From NCBI RefSeq assembly GCF_003148625.1, contig NZ_QGGO01000016.1:1-64000 (forward strand): a DNA stretch of 64,000 nucleotides. The letters run 5' to 3'. A model generated the notes under the pieces. It worked only from the letters and a program-made list of their open reading frames with translations, did not search any database and had not been told where the DNA came from. The translations under genes were made by a program, and so were the position numbers. The DNA comes from Arcicella aurantiaca (GTDB lineage Bacteria; Bacteroidota; Bacteroidia; Cytophagales; Spirosomataceae). Positions within the stretch are counted from its first letter, which is position 1. Each line of letters starts with the position of its first letter. This document shows positions 47,682 to 55,667 of this stretch, one piece after another.

Positions 47682-48735
47682 CTAAAATAAGTTTCAGTTT
47701 TATCTCAAAAAAATCGTCTATGGTATTGATAATCAGTTCGTGACGATTGGGATACAATAATTCTAATCTTCTCTGAATATTTATCAAGCCAATGCCTTCA
47801 TTATCAATCATTGTTTTTTTCAAAAGTATCTTATTTTTCGAGCTAAACAAGATTCCTTTGGGTATTTTTCTAAATTCAAAAGTTATGTCAGGAGCATTTT
47901 TACTATCAATGCCATATTTAAAGGCGTTTTCAACAAAATGTATAAATAGTAAAGGTTCAATCAAGAAATTTTGGATATTTTCATCTACATTAAAAATTAC
48001 ATTTCCTTCAATTGGTAAACGAAGTGTTTGTAATTCGATGAAATTCTTTAAATGCTCCATTTCTCGGTTGAATTCCACTTTATTTCCTTCTACTTCGTAC
48101 AAAATATATCGTAGAATTTCAGACAGTTTCATGACCGATTCTTCCGACATTTCCGACTTTTTCCTGATTAGCCATCTGATATTATTGAGGGTATTGAATA
48201 AAAAATGAGGGCTAATTTGCAGCTTCAGCATACTTAATTCTGCCGCAGTTTTTTCGAGTTCTATCAGTTTATTTAACTCTTTTTGCTTGGCTTGTTCTTC
48301 ATAAAGGAATAACATAGTACTTGTTAAAATGCACAATGAAAACATGATTGTTGGTCCAATCACCAAGCGAATGAAAAAGATATTTTGCTCTTCAAATCGT
48401 TTAAATTCTTCAAAAGGGCTAAAATGGATTGTCAGATAATTAAAGAAAATATAAATGGCTAAAAGTATAAAAATGAAGATGGTAAATTTTATTCGCCTTT
48501 TTTCAAAAAAATACTTTGGAGCGATAAAATTGATATTCAAATAGAAACTTGTGGCGATAAATAGAATATTTAGGAAATGCGTTTTGACGAAGTAAAAGTT
48601 GAAATCGCTGATTTTTTTTGGCTCGTATAAATAACCAATAAAAGGCAAAAGAAACAATATCAGCCAAGTAATAAGATGTGACGAATACTGTTTAACAAAG
48701 GTCAGCGAGAAGATTGTATTTTGTTTTTGCCCCAT
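47671..48735 (-). CDS. Sensor histidine kinase, LytS/His_kinase type
   Basis: Membrane kinase of 354 aa. Four membrane helices are suggested in residues about 10-150 (LITWLILFLLPFIGYLY, FLNILFIATSFYLNINF, FTIFIFILLAIYIFFNYL, FIRLVIGPTIMFSLCILTS). The phospho-acceptor is in LQISPHFLFNTLNNIRWL (about residue 178). The ATPase part has VENAFKYGIDS and GIGLINIQRRLELLYP. No separate ligand-sensing domain is visible, so the signal is likely sensed in or near the membrane. It is encoded with the response regulator at 46983. Confidence 0.92.
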   Translation of the reverse strand: MGQKQNTIFSLTFVKQYSSHLITWLILFLLPFIGYLYEPKKISDFNFYFVKTHFLNILFIATSFYLNINFIAPKYFFEKRRIKFTIFIFILLAIYIFFNYLTIHFSPFEEFKRFEEQNIFFIRLVIGPTIMFSLCILTSTMLFLYEEQAKQKELNKLIELEKTAAELSMLKLQISPHFLFNTLNNIRWLIRKKSEMSEESVMKLSEILRYILYEVEGNKVEFNREMEHLKNFIELQTLRLPIEGNVIFNVDENIQNFLIEPLLFIHFVENAFKYGIDSKNAPDITFEFRKIPKGILFSSKNKILLKKTMIDNEGIGLINIQRRLELLYPNRHELIINTIDDFFEIKLKLILDEN

Positions 48736-48790
48736 CGTACTATTTTTTGAGAATTTATGACAAATGTATCGTTAATTCTTTTATGATACT

Positions 48791-48845
48791 CAAACAAAAA
48801 AACAACCCCACAAAATTTTTCACGAATGAAAAACCTGTGAGGTTG
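48791..48845 (-). terminator. Terminator after the ThuA fusion gene
   Basis: Read on the minus strand, AACCTCACA pairs with TGTGGGGTT (one G-U), and a T-rich run with a single G follows. It lies 24 nt beyond the stop of the gene at 48869. Confidence 0.7.
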
Positions 48846-48868
48846 ACATAGTTAATTGTTTAGATGGG

Positions 48869-51800
48869 TTATTTAACGACTTTCATTACGCCATTCATGA
48901 TGCTCCAATGCCCTGGAAAAGTACATACAAATGGGTAATTTCCTGTTTGTGTTGGAGCGGTAAAGCGTAATCGATATGTTTCATTTGGATTGACCAAAGG
49001 TGATGAAAACAACACTTGCGGAATGGCAGGAACGTACCCTTTTTCGGCAGCATCTTTTTGCGTAATCATTTTATTGGCTGCATTCCCGATGATTTCAAGG
49101 CTTTTTGGTTTTCCGATAACCAAATTATGTTGCATGGCGTCGGGGTTTTCAAATCTGATTTCTACGTTTTTTCCTGCCGTTACGGTAAATTCTTTTAACG
49201 AATATTTCATGGCTTCTGGAATGGTTTTCAGCACAATAACTTGTGCGTTGGCATTGGGTAAATTGCCTTCCCAAGTTTGCACCAAACGAGTTAATCTTGT
49301 TTTGCTATCCGCAGAAACTTCTGATGATAATTTTGCGATAAAGGCTTTATTTTCAGTAGTTAAGTTTGCTTTTTTATTCGGATTCCAGCCATCAACTACG
49401 CCTTTAATTAAAGCATTTTTACCTAAAATATCCAAAGATTGTGCTTGCTTTAAAATAGCTAAAACAGAGTCGATAGGGGCAGTAGAAGTATAACTGCGAA
49501 CGGCTTTTTCTAAGGCAAAATTCACCATTGATTTTGGAGCATCGAAAACTAATTGATACTTGAATGAATTATTGGTTTCATTGCTTTCTTTGATGCCGTT
49601 GCTTTTATCTACTTCAACCGACAAATTATAAGTACCTGCAATATCTGATAAATATTTCAAGTCGCTTGTCCATGTTCCATTTGAAACTTTAGAAATAGTA
49701 ACCGTTTCACCTGATTGAATACCGTCTTCGTGAGGTTTACCGACTAAGTTTATTTTGCGATTCATGCCTTCAAGGCGAATATCTAAAGGAATAATCGTTC
49801 CTGCGGGAATTGCTTTCCCTTGATTTTTTAGTTCGATATAGATAAAAACATTATCACGAACGGCAGGATTGGCAGGTTCTGTTCTAATATTTGTAATGAC
49901 TAAATCAGGAAATTGAGCAACAATTAGTTTTTCGGTAGAAGTTTTCGCAGGATGTGTCATAGCATGGTGGTCATGGTTCATCATGGGCGTTTCTTCTGTC
50001 GTTTTTGGCAAATTTGAAGCCTTTTTAATCGCATTCTGTAATTGAATTTTCAATAATTTACGGTCGTGACTGGTTAAAGCGATTGAAAATGCTTCGGGTA
50101 ACCAACGGTCATAAATATCGGTTGAACTTTCTAATTTAGACAAAATTGCCATTTCTGAAGCATTCGTCAAAGGCATTTCAGACAAAGCCAAAATGGTATT
50201 TAAAACCACCAAAGGTTCTGAATCATTCAATAAATTATTACTCAATAAAATATCAACAGAAGCCGAATTTCTTGGTAAAACTTGAACGGCATTTTTACGA
50301 ACGCCCGCACATGGATGTTTCAAACAGGCAGTAATTGCGGATAAATTTCCCTCAATTGCTCCCAATCCTTCCAAAGTTCTAAGTACATGAATTACGGTTG
50401 GATTTATGCCTGTTTCGTCCAAAGATTGGTCTTTCAACATTTCAAGCAATTGCGGAACAACGTCTTTATTCCCACGTTCTACCAAAAGTCTTTGGGCGTT
50501 CATTCTCCAAAACATATTGGTATTTTTGAGTGCAGACAATAAACCTTCTGGTTGATTTTTATTTAAGCTAATTGTTTGATTATTAGCTGATTGCTTATAG
50601 CCAACTCGGTAAATTCTGCCGTGTGTATAATCTCGCAAATCGGTTTCGTAGGCGTTTCCAACACCCATCGTAAAACCCGCAGGTTTTGGGTTATGCTGAA
50701 TAATATAACTGTACCAATCTGCTATCCAAACGGCACCGTCTGGACCTGTTTGGGCAAAAACTGGAGAAACCCATTCGTCAGCTCCTGCTAATAAATTGAA
50801 TCCTTCTGAATCTTCGTAATCTGTGCCTTTTTTCACGATTGCATTTTGGTGAACAACGTGACCTGTTGGCTCACAAACGAAGGCAATTTTATTCCAATAC
50901 TGTTTTGGGAAATTTCTTGCCGTATAAAAATTATGCCCTGCTGCTGCCGTATAGCCACCAAAAACATCTACCTGACGAATGCGTGGCGTAATGGTTTTCA
51001 TGTCTTTATGCGTATCAATACTGCGACTTCCGTTATCCAAATTGTAAGACGGATTCAAATAATGACGGTTTGGAATTGCCATATACCAACCGTGCGAATT
51101 GTTGGCAGTTGAGCCAAAAACGTCGCCAGTTTCGTTGAAAGCCATTCCCCACGTATTATTTGAGGTACTCGTCATCCATTCTAACTGAGAACCGTCTGAT
51201 TTAAATCTAAAAAATGCTTGTCCAAATTTTAAAGAATCACCATTGGCAACTTTTCCGTTGAAACCTGCATAGCCAACAGAACCCCAAATCCAATTGTCAA
51301 ATCCATAATGAAGATTTGAAGGGCCAGCGTGCGTGTCGTTGATACCAAAACCTGTAAATAGCGTTCTTTTTTCATCAACTTTATCGTCGCCGTCATTGTC
51401 TTTCAAAAAAACCATGTCGGGAGCTTGCGAAACAATTAGCCCGCCATTGGCAAAAACCATTCCCGTCGGAATACTCAAACCTTCTGCAAAACGGGTGAAT
51501 TTATCGGCTTTTCCGTCTTTATTAGTGTCTTCGCAAAGCAAAATATAGTCGCTACCGCCTGTATTTTTACGTTCGTTGGGATAATCTTTGGTAATCAATA
51601 CGTACAAACGTCCTTTTTCGTCCCAATCCATTGCAATGGGGTGCATAACGTTTGGTTCAGCGGCAAAAATATCCAAAGTAAAATCAGCAGGAACTTGAAT
51701 ATGTTTCAGCGATTCTTCGGGCGAAAGCGGTAATTGTTGCACTTGAACGCCTGCCCGTTTTTCGTAGTTGGGCAATTTTGCCTCACGATATTCAAATGGC

Positions 51801-52531
51801 TTGGGATTGAGTGCCGCATGAGCTGCTCTTGCTTCATCGTTTACTGCCCAAATAATTCCATTTTCAAGTAATTTCTGAAAATTATCATCATTCCAAGTTC
51901 TTTCATCATGTCCGTATGCGGTATAAAAAACTCGCCCTTTTCCATAAGAACGTGTCCAAGTATAAGGCTCAGTTTTAGCTTCTGGACGGTCTTTGGCTTG
52001 GTCTGCCTTAATTTCACGCACCATCAAAACATTATTGTCTGCTTGTAATTGACTGTGCAAATAAGTTTCGTCGTAGGTTTTTATCTTACCCAAACCCTTC
52101 ATAATGATATGATTAGGTTGAACAATATTCGCTTGGATAGTGTCCATACGATGACGCCAAAATTGTCCGCCGACCATTTTTACATATTCGGGTGAATTTC
52201 TAAAACAATATGAAGCACAGTGAATCGGTAAAATTCCTTTTCCTGATGACACATAATCAAGCAATGCTTTTTCGGCATTGGGCGTGATATTATCCCAATT
52301 GGCAAAAATCATCAAAGCATCATATTTGGCAAGGTTTTGACTGTTAATATCTTCTAATTTATCGGTGTAGGTAATATTTATGCCCTTGTTGCCCAAGGCT
52401 GACATAATTGATGGCACTCGTTCAATGGGTTTATGATGCCCATTATCACCTAAAAAAAGGATTTCTAATCGTCGTTGAGCATAAGTATATTGGACGAAAA
52501 GAATCAATATAACTACCAAAAACTTTTTCAT
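48869..52531 (-). CDS. ThuA / PVC-type dehydrogenase-like / HEAT / CARDB / cupredoxin fusion
   Basis: Secreted multidomain protein of 1220 aa with signal peptide MKKFLVVILILFVQYTYA. In order I see a ThuA-like domain (about 20-235; LEILFLGDNGHHKP, LPIHCASYCFRN) and a beta-propeller like membrane-bound dehydrogenases and sorbosone dehydrogenase (about 275-640; DFTLDIFAAEPNVMHPIAMDW). HEAT-like repeats follow (about 665-840), then a His-rich linker (NHDHHAMTHP), a CARDB module (about 885-990) and a C-terminal cupredoxin (about 1125-1220). The last has ligands visible as QHN, C in FVCTFPGHW, His of PGHW and Met of IMNGVM. Likely periplasmic sugar oxidation with electron transfer to the copper domain; inference only. 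No CxxCH haem motif was found. Confidence 0.8.
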   Translation of the reverse strand: MKKFLVVILILFVQYTYAQRRLEILFLGDNGHHKPIERVPSIMSALGNKGINITYTDKLEDINSQNLAKYDALMIFANWDNITPNAEKALLDYVSSGKGILPIHCASYCFRNSPEYVKMVGGQFWRHRMDTIQANIVQPNHIIMKGLGKIKTYDETYLHSQLQADNNVLMVREIKADQAKDRPEAKTEPYTWTRSYGKGRVFYTAYGHDERTWNDDNFQKLLENGIIWAVNDEARAAHAALNPKPFEYREAKLPNYEKRAGVQVQQLPLSPEESLKHIQVPADFTLDIFAAEPNVMHPIAMDWDEKGRLYVLITKDYPNERKNTGGSDYILLCEDTNKDGKADKFTRFAEGLSIPTGMVFANGGLIVSQAPDMVFLKDNDGDDKVDEKRTLFTGFGINDTHAGPSNLHYGFDNWIWGSVGYAGFNGKVANGDSLKFGQAFFRFKSDGSQLEWMTSTSNNTWGMAFNETGDVFGSTANNSHGWYMAIPNRHYLNPSYNLDNGSRSIDTHKDMKTITPRIRQVDVFGGYTAAAGHNFYTARNFPKQYWNKIAFVCEPTGHVVHQNAIVKKGTDYEDSEGFNLLAGADEWVSPVFAQTGPDGAVWIADWYSYIIQHNPKPAGFTMGVGNAYETDLRDYTHGRIYRVGYKQSANNQTISLNKNQPEGLLSALKNTNMFWRMNAQRLLVERGNKDVVPQLLEMLKDQSLDETGINPTVIHVLRTLEGLGAIEGNLSAITACLKHPCAGVRKNAVQVLPRNSASVDILLSNNLLNDSEPLVVLNTILALSEMPLTNASEMAILSKLESSTDIYDRWLPEAFSIALTSHDRKLLKIQLQNAIKKASNLPKTTEETPMMNHDHHAMTHPAKTSTEKLIVAQFPDLVITNIRTEPANPAVRDNVFIYIELKNQGKAIPAGTIIPLDIRLEGMNRKINLVGKPHEDGIQSGETVTISKVSNGTWTSDLKYLSDIAGTYNLSVEVDKSNGIKESNETNNSFKYQLVFDAPKSMVNFALEKAVRSYTSTAPIDSVLAILKQAQSLDILGKNALIKGVVDGWNPNKKANLTTENKAFIAKLSSEVSADSKTRLTRLVQTWEGNLPNANAQVIVLKTIPEAMKYSLKEFTVTAGKNVEIRFENPDAMQHNLVIGKPKSLEIIGNAANKMITQKDAAEKGYVPAIPQVLFSSPLVNPNETYRLRFTAPTQTGNYPFVCTFPGHWSIMNGVMKVVK

Positions 52532-52548
52532 GATTTGATGAAATTTTA

Positions 52549-52653
52549 GGTAACACAGACTTCAGTCTGTCAATGAAAACAAACAAATTGAAGTCTATGG
52601 TGGTTTGAAAAATGCAAACTGATTTGAGTATTTACAGACTGAAGTCTGTGTTA
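52549..52653. repeat. Inverted repeat around a TTCAGTCTGT-type palindrome pair
   Basis: Two palindromes, ACAGACT/AGTCTGT at 52555-52570 and 52634-52649, are themselves arranged as a larger inverted repeat (GTAACACAGAC ... GTCTGTGTTAC). They fill the gap between two minus-strand genes. The design parallels the ACAGGTT palindromes of the thi operon but the arms differ. Confidence 0.8.
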
Positions 52654-53778
52654 CTACACGACATTAAAATCTGGCAAATACATAATTTTCCCGCCTTCCA
52701 TCGCTGATTCATGTGCTAAAATACCCACTGACGTCCAATTGGCAGATTGTACAGCATTCGGGAATGGGTCACGGTCTTCAATCAGAGCCGAAATAAATTC
52801 ATGTGCCAAATGTGGGTGCGAACCGCCATGTCCGCCACCTTGGGCAAAACTTAAATGCGTATTTTCGTCTGAATCATACACTCCTTTTCCTGTAAAAGAT
52901 TGAATTTCTTTTGGTAATAAATGAGCGTAATCAGGGGTTTCCACTTTTTCTGGAATTTCGTGTTCTGGTTTTTTAGCGGTATGAATTACGTTAGGTTCGT
53001 TTTCAATTAACGCCCATTCAAACGATTTTTTAGAACCATAAACCTCAAAACTTTCACGATATTGACGAGCCACATCAAATAATGAACGATATACGTAAGC
53101 ACTCAAATCGCTATCTTTAAATTTAATATGGGCAGATTCAACGGCAAAAGGCGAATTATGAATATCGGCTAATTCTTTTCTGATTGTTCCCGAACCAAAA
53201 CATGAAATATATTCGGCTTCTAATTTCAATAAACCTGCCACAGGCCCAACGCAATGCGTAGCGTAGTGCATCGGTGGAAGTCCAGGCCAATAGTCAGGCC
53301 AGCCGTCCATATCTTGTTGGTGAGAGGCTTTTAAAAATTGTACTTTGCCAAGTTCTCCTTTTTCGTAAAGTTCTTTCACGAATAAAAATTCACGAGCATA
53401 TACAACCGTTTCCATCATCATATATTTTTTGCCCGTTTCTTTGCAAGCCTTCACAATAGCCTTACAATCTTCAACCGAAGTCGCCATTGGAACGGTACAC
53501 GCTACGTGTTTTCCTGCATAAAGTGCCTTTAAACTCTGTTCAGCGTGATTTGGAATCGGTGAATTAATATGAACAGCATCAATATTTGGGTCTTTCAGCA
53601 ATTCGTCATAATCAGAATATCGTTTTTCAATGCCAAATGTGTCGCCAATGGCATTCAATTTTTCGACATTACGCTGACAAATAGCGTACATATTTGCTTG
53701 TGGATGAAGTTGATAAATAGGAATAAATTCAGCTCCGAATCCCAAGCCTACAATGGCAATGTTGATTTGTTTTGACAT
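52654..53778 (-). CDS. Gfo/Idh/MocA family oxidoreductase-like protein
   Basis: Predicted NAD(P)-linked sugar or cyclitol dehydrogenase, 374 aa, cytoplasmic (no signal peptide). Rossmann motif VGLGFGAEF opens the protein, and the C-terminal part (about 130-370) is the alpha/beta dimerisation and substrate domain. Odd point: the segment where most members have the catalytic EKP lysine reads GKHVACTVPMATS, so that lysine is missing. It may be an inactive or differently acting member. A GGGHGGSHPHLAHEF segment near residue 330 is His/Gly-rich. It follows the epimerase gene by 5 nt. Confidence 0.85.
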   Translation of the reverse strand: MSKQINIAIVGLGFGAEFIPIYQLHPQANMYAICQRNVEKLNAIGDTFGIEKRYSDYDELLKDPNIDAVHINSPIPNHAEQSLKALYAGKHVACTVPMATSVEDCKAIVKACKETGKKYMMMETVVYAREFLFVKELYEKGELGKVQFLKASHQQDMDGWPDYWPGLPPMHYATHCVGPVAGLLKLEAEYISCFGSGTIRKELADIHNSPFAVESAHIKFKDSDLSAYVYRSLFDVARQYRESFEVYGSKKSFEWALIENEPNVIHTAKKPEHEIPEKVETPDYAHLLPKEIQSFTGKGVYDSDENTHLSFAQGGGHGGSHPHLAHEFISALIEDRDPFPNAVQSANWTSVGILAHESAMEGGKIMYLPDFNVV

Positions 53779-53783
53779 GATTT

Positions 53784-54608
53784 TTATGCGTGATTTTTTA
53801 AAAATGCTAAACTTTCTTTCATTAATTGTTCTTCCGAATCGAACATTTTTCGCCAGATATTGGCTACGGCTAATTTTTCAGAAAAGGCTTCAATTGATAA
53901 CCAACCGTCATAATTGATGTCTTTTAGGGCTTTGAAAACATCGTCCCAATTCACATTTCCTTTGCCAACGGTACTGCGGTCATTTTCAGATACTTGTACG
54001 TGAACCAAATGTTTGGCTAATTTTCGGATGGCATCGCCCAAACTTTTTTCTTCGATATTGGCATGAAAAGTATCGAACATAATTTTACAAGCAGGATGAT
54101 TTACGTCTTCAATCAATTTCAATAATTCATCCGCCGAAGACACCAAATAGCTCTCAAAACGGTTCAAATATTCCAAGCCTAAGGTAATTCCCATGTCATC
54201 GGCGTATTGGGATAATTCTCGCAGATTTTCTACTGCCCAATCCCATTCTTGTTGGGTGGCAGGTTTTCCTGTAAAATGACAAAGTGCTGAATGATAAGGG
54301 CCTGTGAGTAAATCAGCCCCCAAAATCATGGCACAGTCAACCGCTCTTTTATTGCGTTCGAGCGTAGCTTTTCGCATAGATTCATCTGGACTGATTTGGT
54401 TAAAATCTGCTCCGCAAATGGTTACTGCAATGCGTTTCAGACCTAATTCATCTAATTTTTTACGCCAAGCATACCAATTTTCTGGATTTGTATCGAAAAT
54501 TGGTACTTCAACGCCATCAAATCCCATTGCCTTAATTTGCTCCAAAACGGGAAAAAGGCTTTCATTTATTTCTGTTCCCCACAAAAGCAGGTTCATTCCG
54601 TAGGTCAT
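53784..54608 (-). CDS. Sugar phosphate isomerase/epimerase, ketose 3-epimerase type
   Basis: TIM-barrel metal-dependent epimerase of 274 aa. Motifs follow the D-tagatose/D-psicose 3-epimerase pattern: metal ligands Glu in GLEYLNRFE, Asp in IMFDTFHANIEE, His in VHVQVSENDRS and Glu in LSIEAFSEK. GVEVPIF begins the barrel. It acts in the cytoplasm on a ketose whose identity I cannot fix. It is the first gene of the operon with Gfo/Idh and the ThuA fusion, and is divergent from an AraC regulator, which may control it. Confidence 0.87.
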   Translation of the reverse strand: MTYGMNLLLWGTEINESLFPVLEQIKAMGFDGVEVPIFDTNPENWYAWRKKLDELGLKRIAVTICGADFNQISPDESMRKATLERNKRAVDCAMILGADLLTGPYHSALCHFTGKPATQQEWDWAVENLRELSQYADDMGITLGLEYLNRFESYLVSSADELLKLIEDVNHPACKIMFDTFHANIEEKSLGDAIRKLAKHLVHVQVSENDRSTVGKGNVNWDDVFKALKDINYDGWLSIEAFSEKLAVANIWRKMFDSEEQLMKESLAFLKNHA

Positions 54609-54789
54609 TCTTTCGTATTTGTTAGTCTGAATTATGATGCAATTTTATCCTAAAAAAATCATATAAAATGTGCGTGTTTTTACTACCATTGACTGTATTT
54701 TGATAATAATGAATATATTTGTTTGAAAAATGGCAAAAATAGGTATGTTTGAGTTTTTAAATAATGAATGAACACAGAAATCAGATAAT

Positions 54790-55659
54790 ATGAAACTGCT
54801 CAAAAAGTCGCTTGAAAGTCAGGTATATTCTTTTGCCGTACAAGAATTGCGAGAAACTCACTTTGATTCAAGTTGGCATTTTCATCCTCATTATCAGTTA
54901 TTTACAGTTTTTGAAGGAGATGGCACTCGTTTTATTGGCGATAATATTCAACATTTTGAAGTCGGTGATACCGTTTTTTTAGGGCCCAATATTCCACATT
55001 TATGGCGAAGTGATAAAGCCTATTTTGAGCAAAATTCAAACCTGATGACGCACGGTATTGTGGTTTATTTTACAGAAGATTTCCTTGGAAATCACTTCTT
55101 CGATAAATCCGAAATGTTTCGACTTAAACAGTTGTTCCAAAGTAGCCTTCGAGGTTTAGATATTGTTGGCGATATGCGTGAAAAAATCAGAAATGGTTTA
55201 TTGGCTCTTAATAAATTAGAAGGCTTTGATAGAGTTTTGAAATTACTTCAATTACTGCATGAACTTTCTCAAACCTCTGATTATAAGTATATTTCAAGTA
55301 TTGGCTATGTAAATAATTACAAAATTTCAGAAACGGAAAGAATGCAAAAAGTACATGATTACGTGATGAAACACTTTAAAGAAGAAGTCCGTTTGAGCGA
55401 ATTAGCTTCTTTAGTAAGCATGAGTGATGCCGCCTTTTGCAGATATTTCAAGAGCCGAACCAATAAATCTTTCTTCGATTTTATCGCTGAAATTCGCATT
55501 GGTCATGCTTGTAAATTGCTACACGAAGGCACGCTCAATGTTACCCAAATTGCGTATGAAAGTGGCTATAATACGATGTCAAATTTTAATCGCCAATTCA
55601 AAAATATCGTTGGAAAATCACCTTTAGTTTATCAAAAAGAGTATCATCATAATAAATAA
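54790..55659 (+). CDS. AraC family regulator with N-terminal cupin
   Basis: Regulator of 289 aa. The N-terminal cupin (about residues 15-100; FDSSWHFHPHYQLFTVFEGDGTRF) could bind a sugar, with metal-type His pairs visible in HFHPH. The C-terminal AraC domain (about 185-285) has EEVRLSELASLVSMSDAAFCRYFKSRT and the second helix-turn-helix VTQIAYESGYNTMSNFNRQFK. It is divergent from the epimerase operon (182-nt spacer) and ends 8 nt before the converging GH78 gene. Control of either neighbour is plausible. Confidence 0.9.
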   Translation: MKLLKKSLESQVYSFAVQELRETHFDSSWHFHPHYQLFTVFEGDGTRFIGDNIQHFEVGDTVFLGPNIPHLWRSDKAYFEQNSNLMTHGIVVYFTEDFLGNHFFDKSEMFRLKQLFQSSLRGLDIVGDMREKIRNGLLALNKLEGFDRVLKLLQLLHELSQTSDYKYISSIGYVNNYKISETERMQKVHDYVMKHFKEEVRLSELASLVSMSDAAFCRYFKSRTNKSFFDFIAEIRIGHACKLLHEGTLNVTQIAYESGYNTMSNFNRQFKNIVGKSPLVYQKEYHHNK

Positions 55660-55667
55660 TGGATTCA

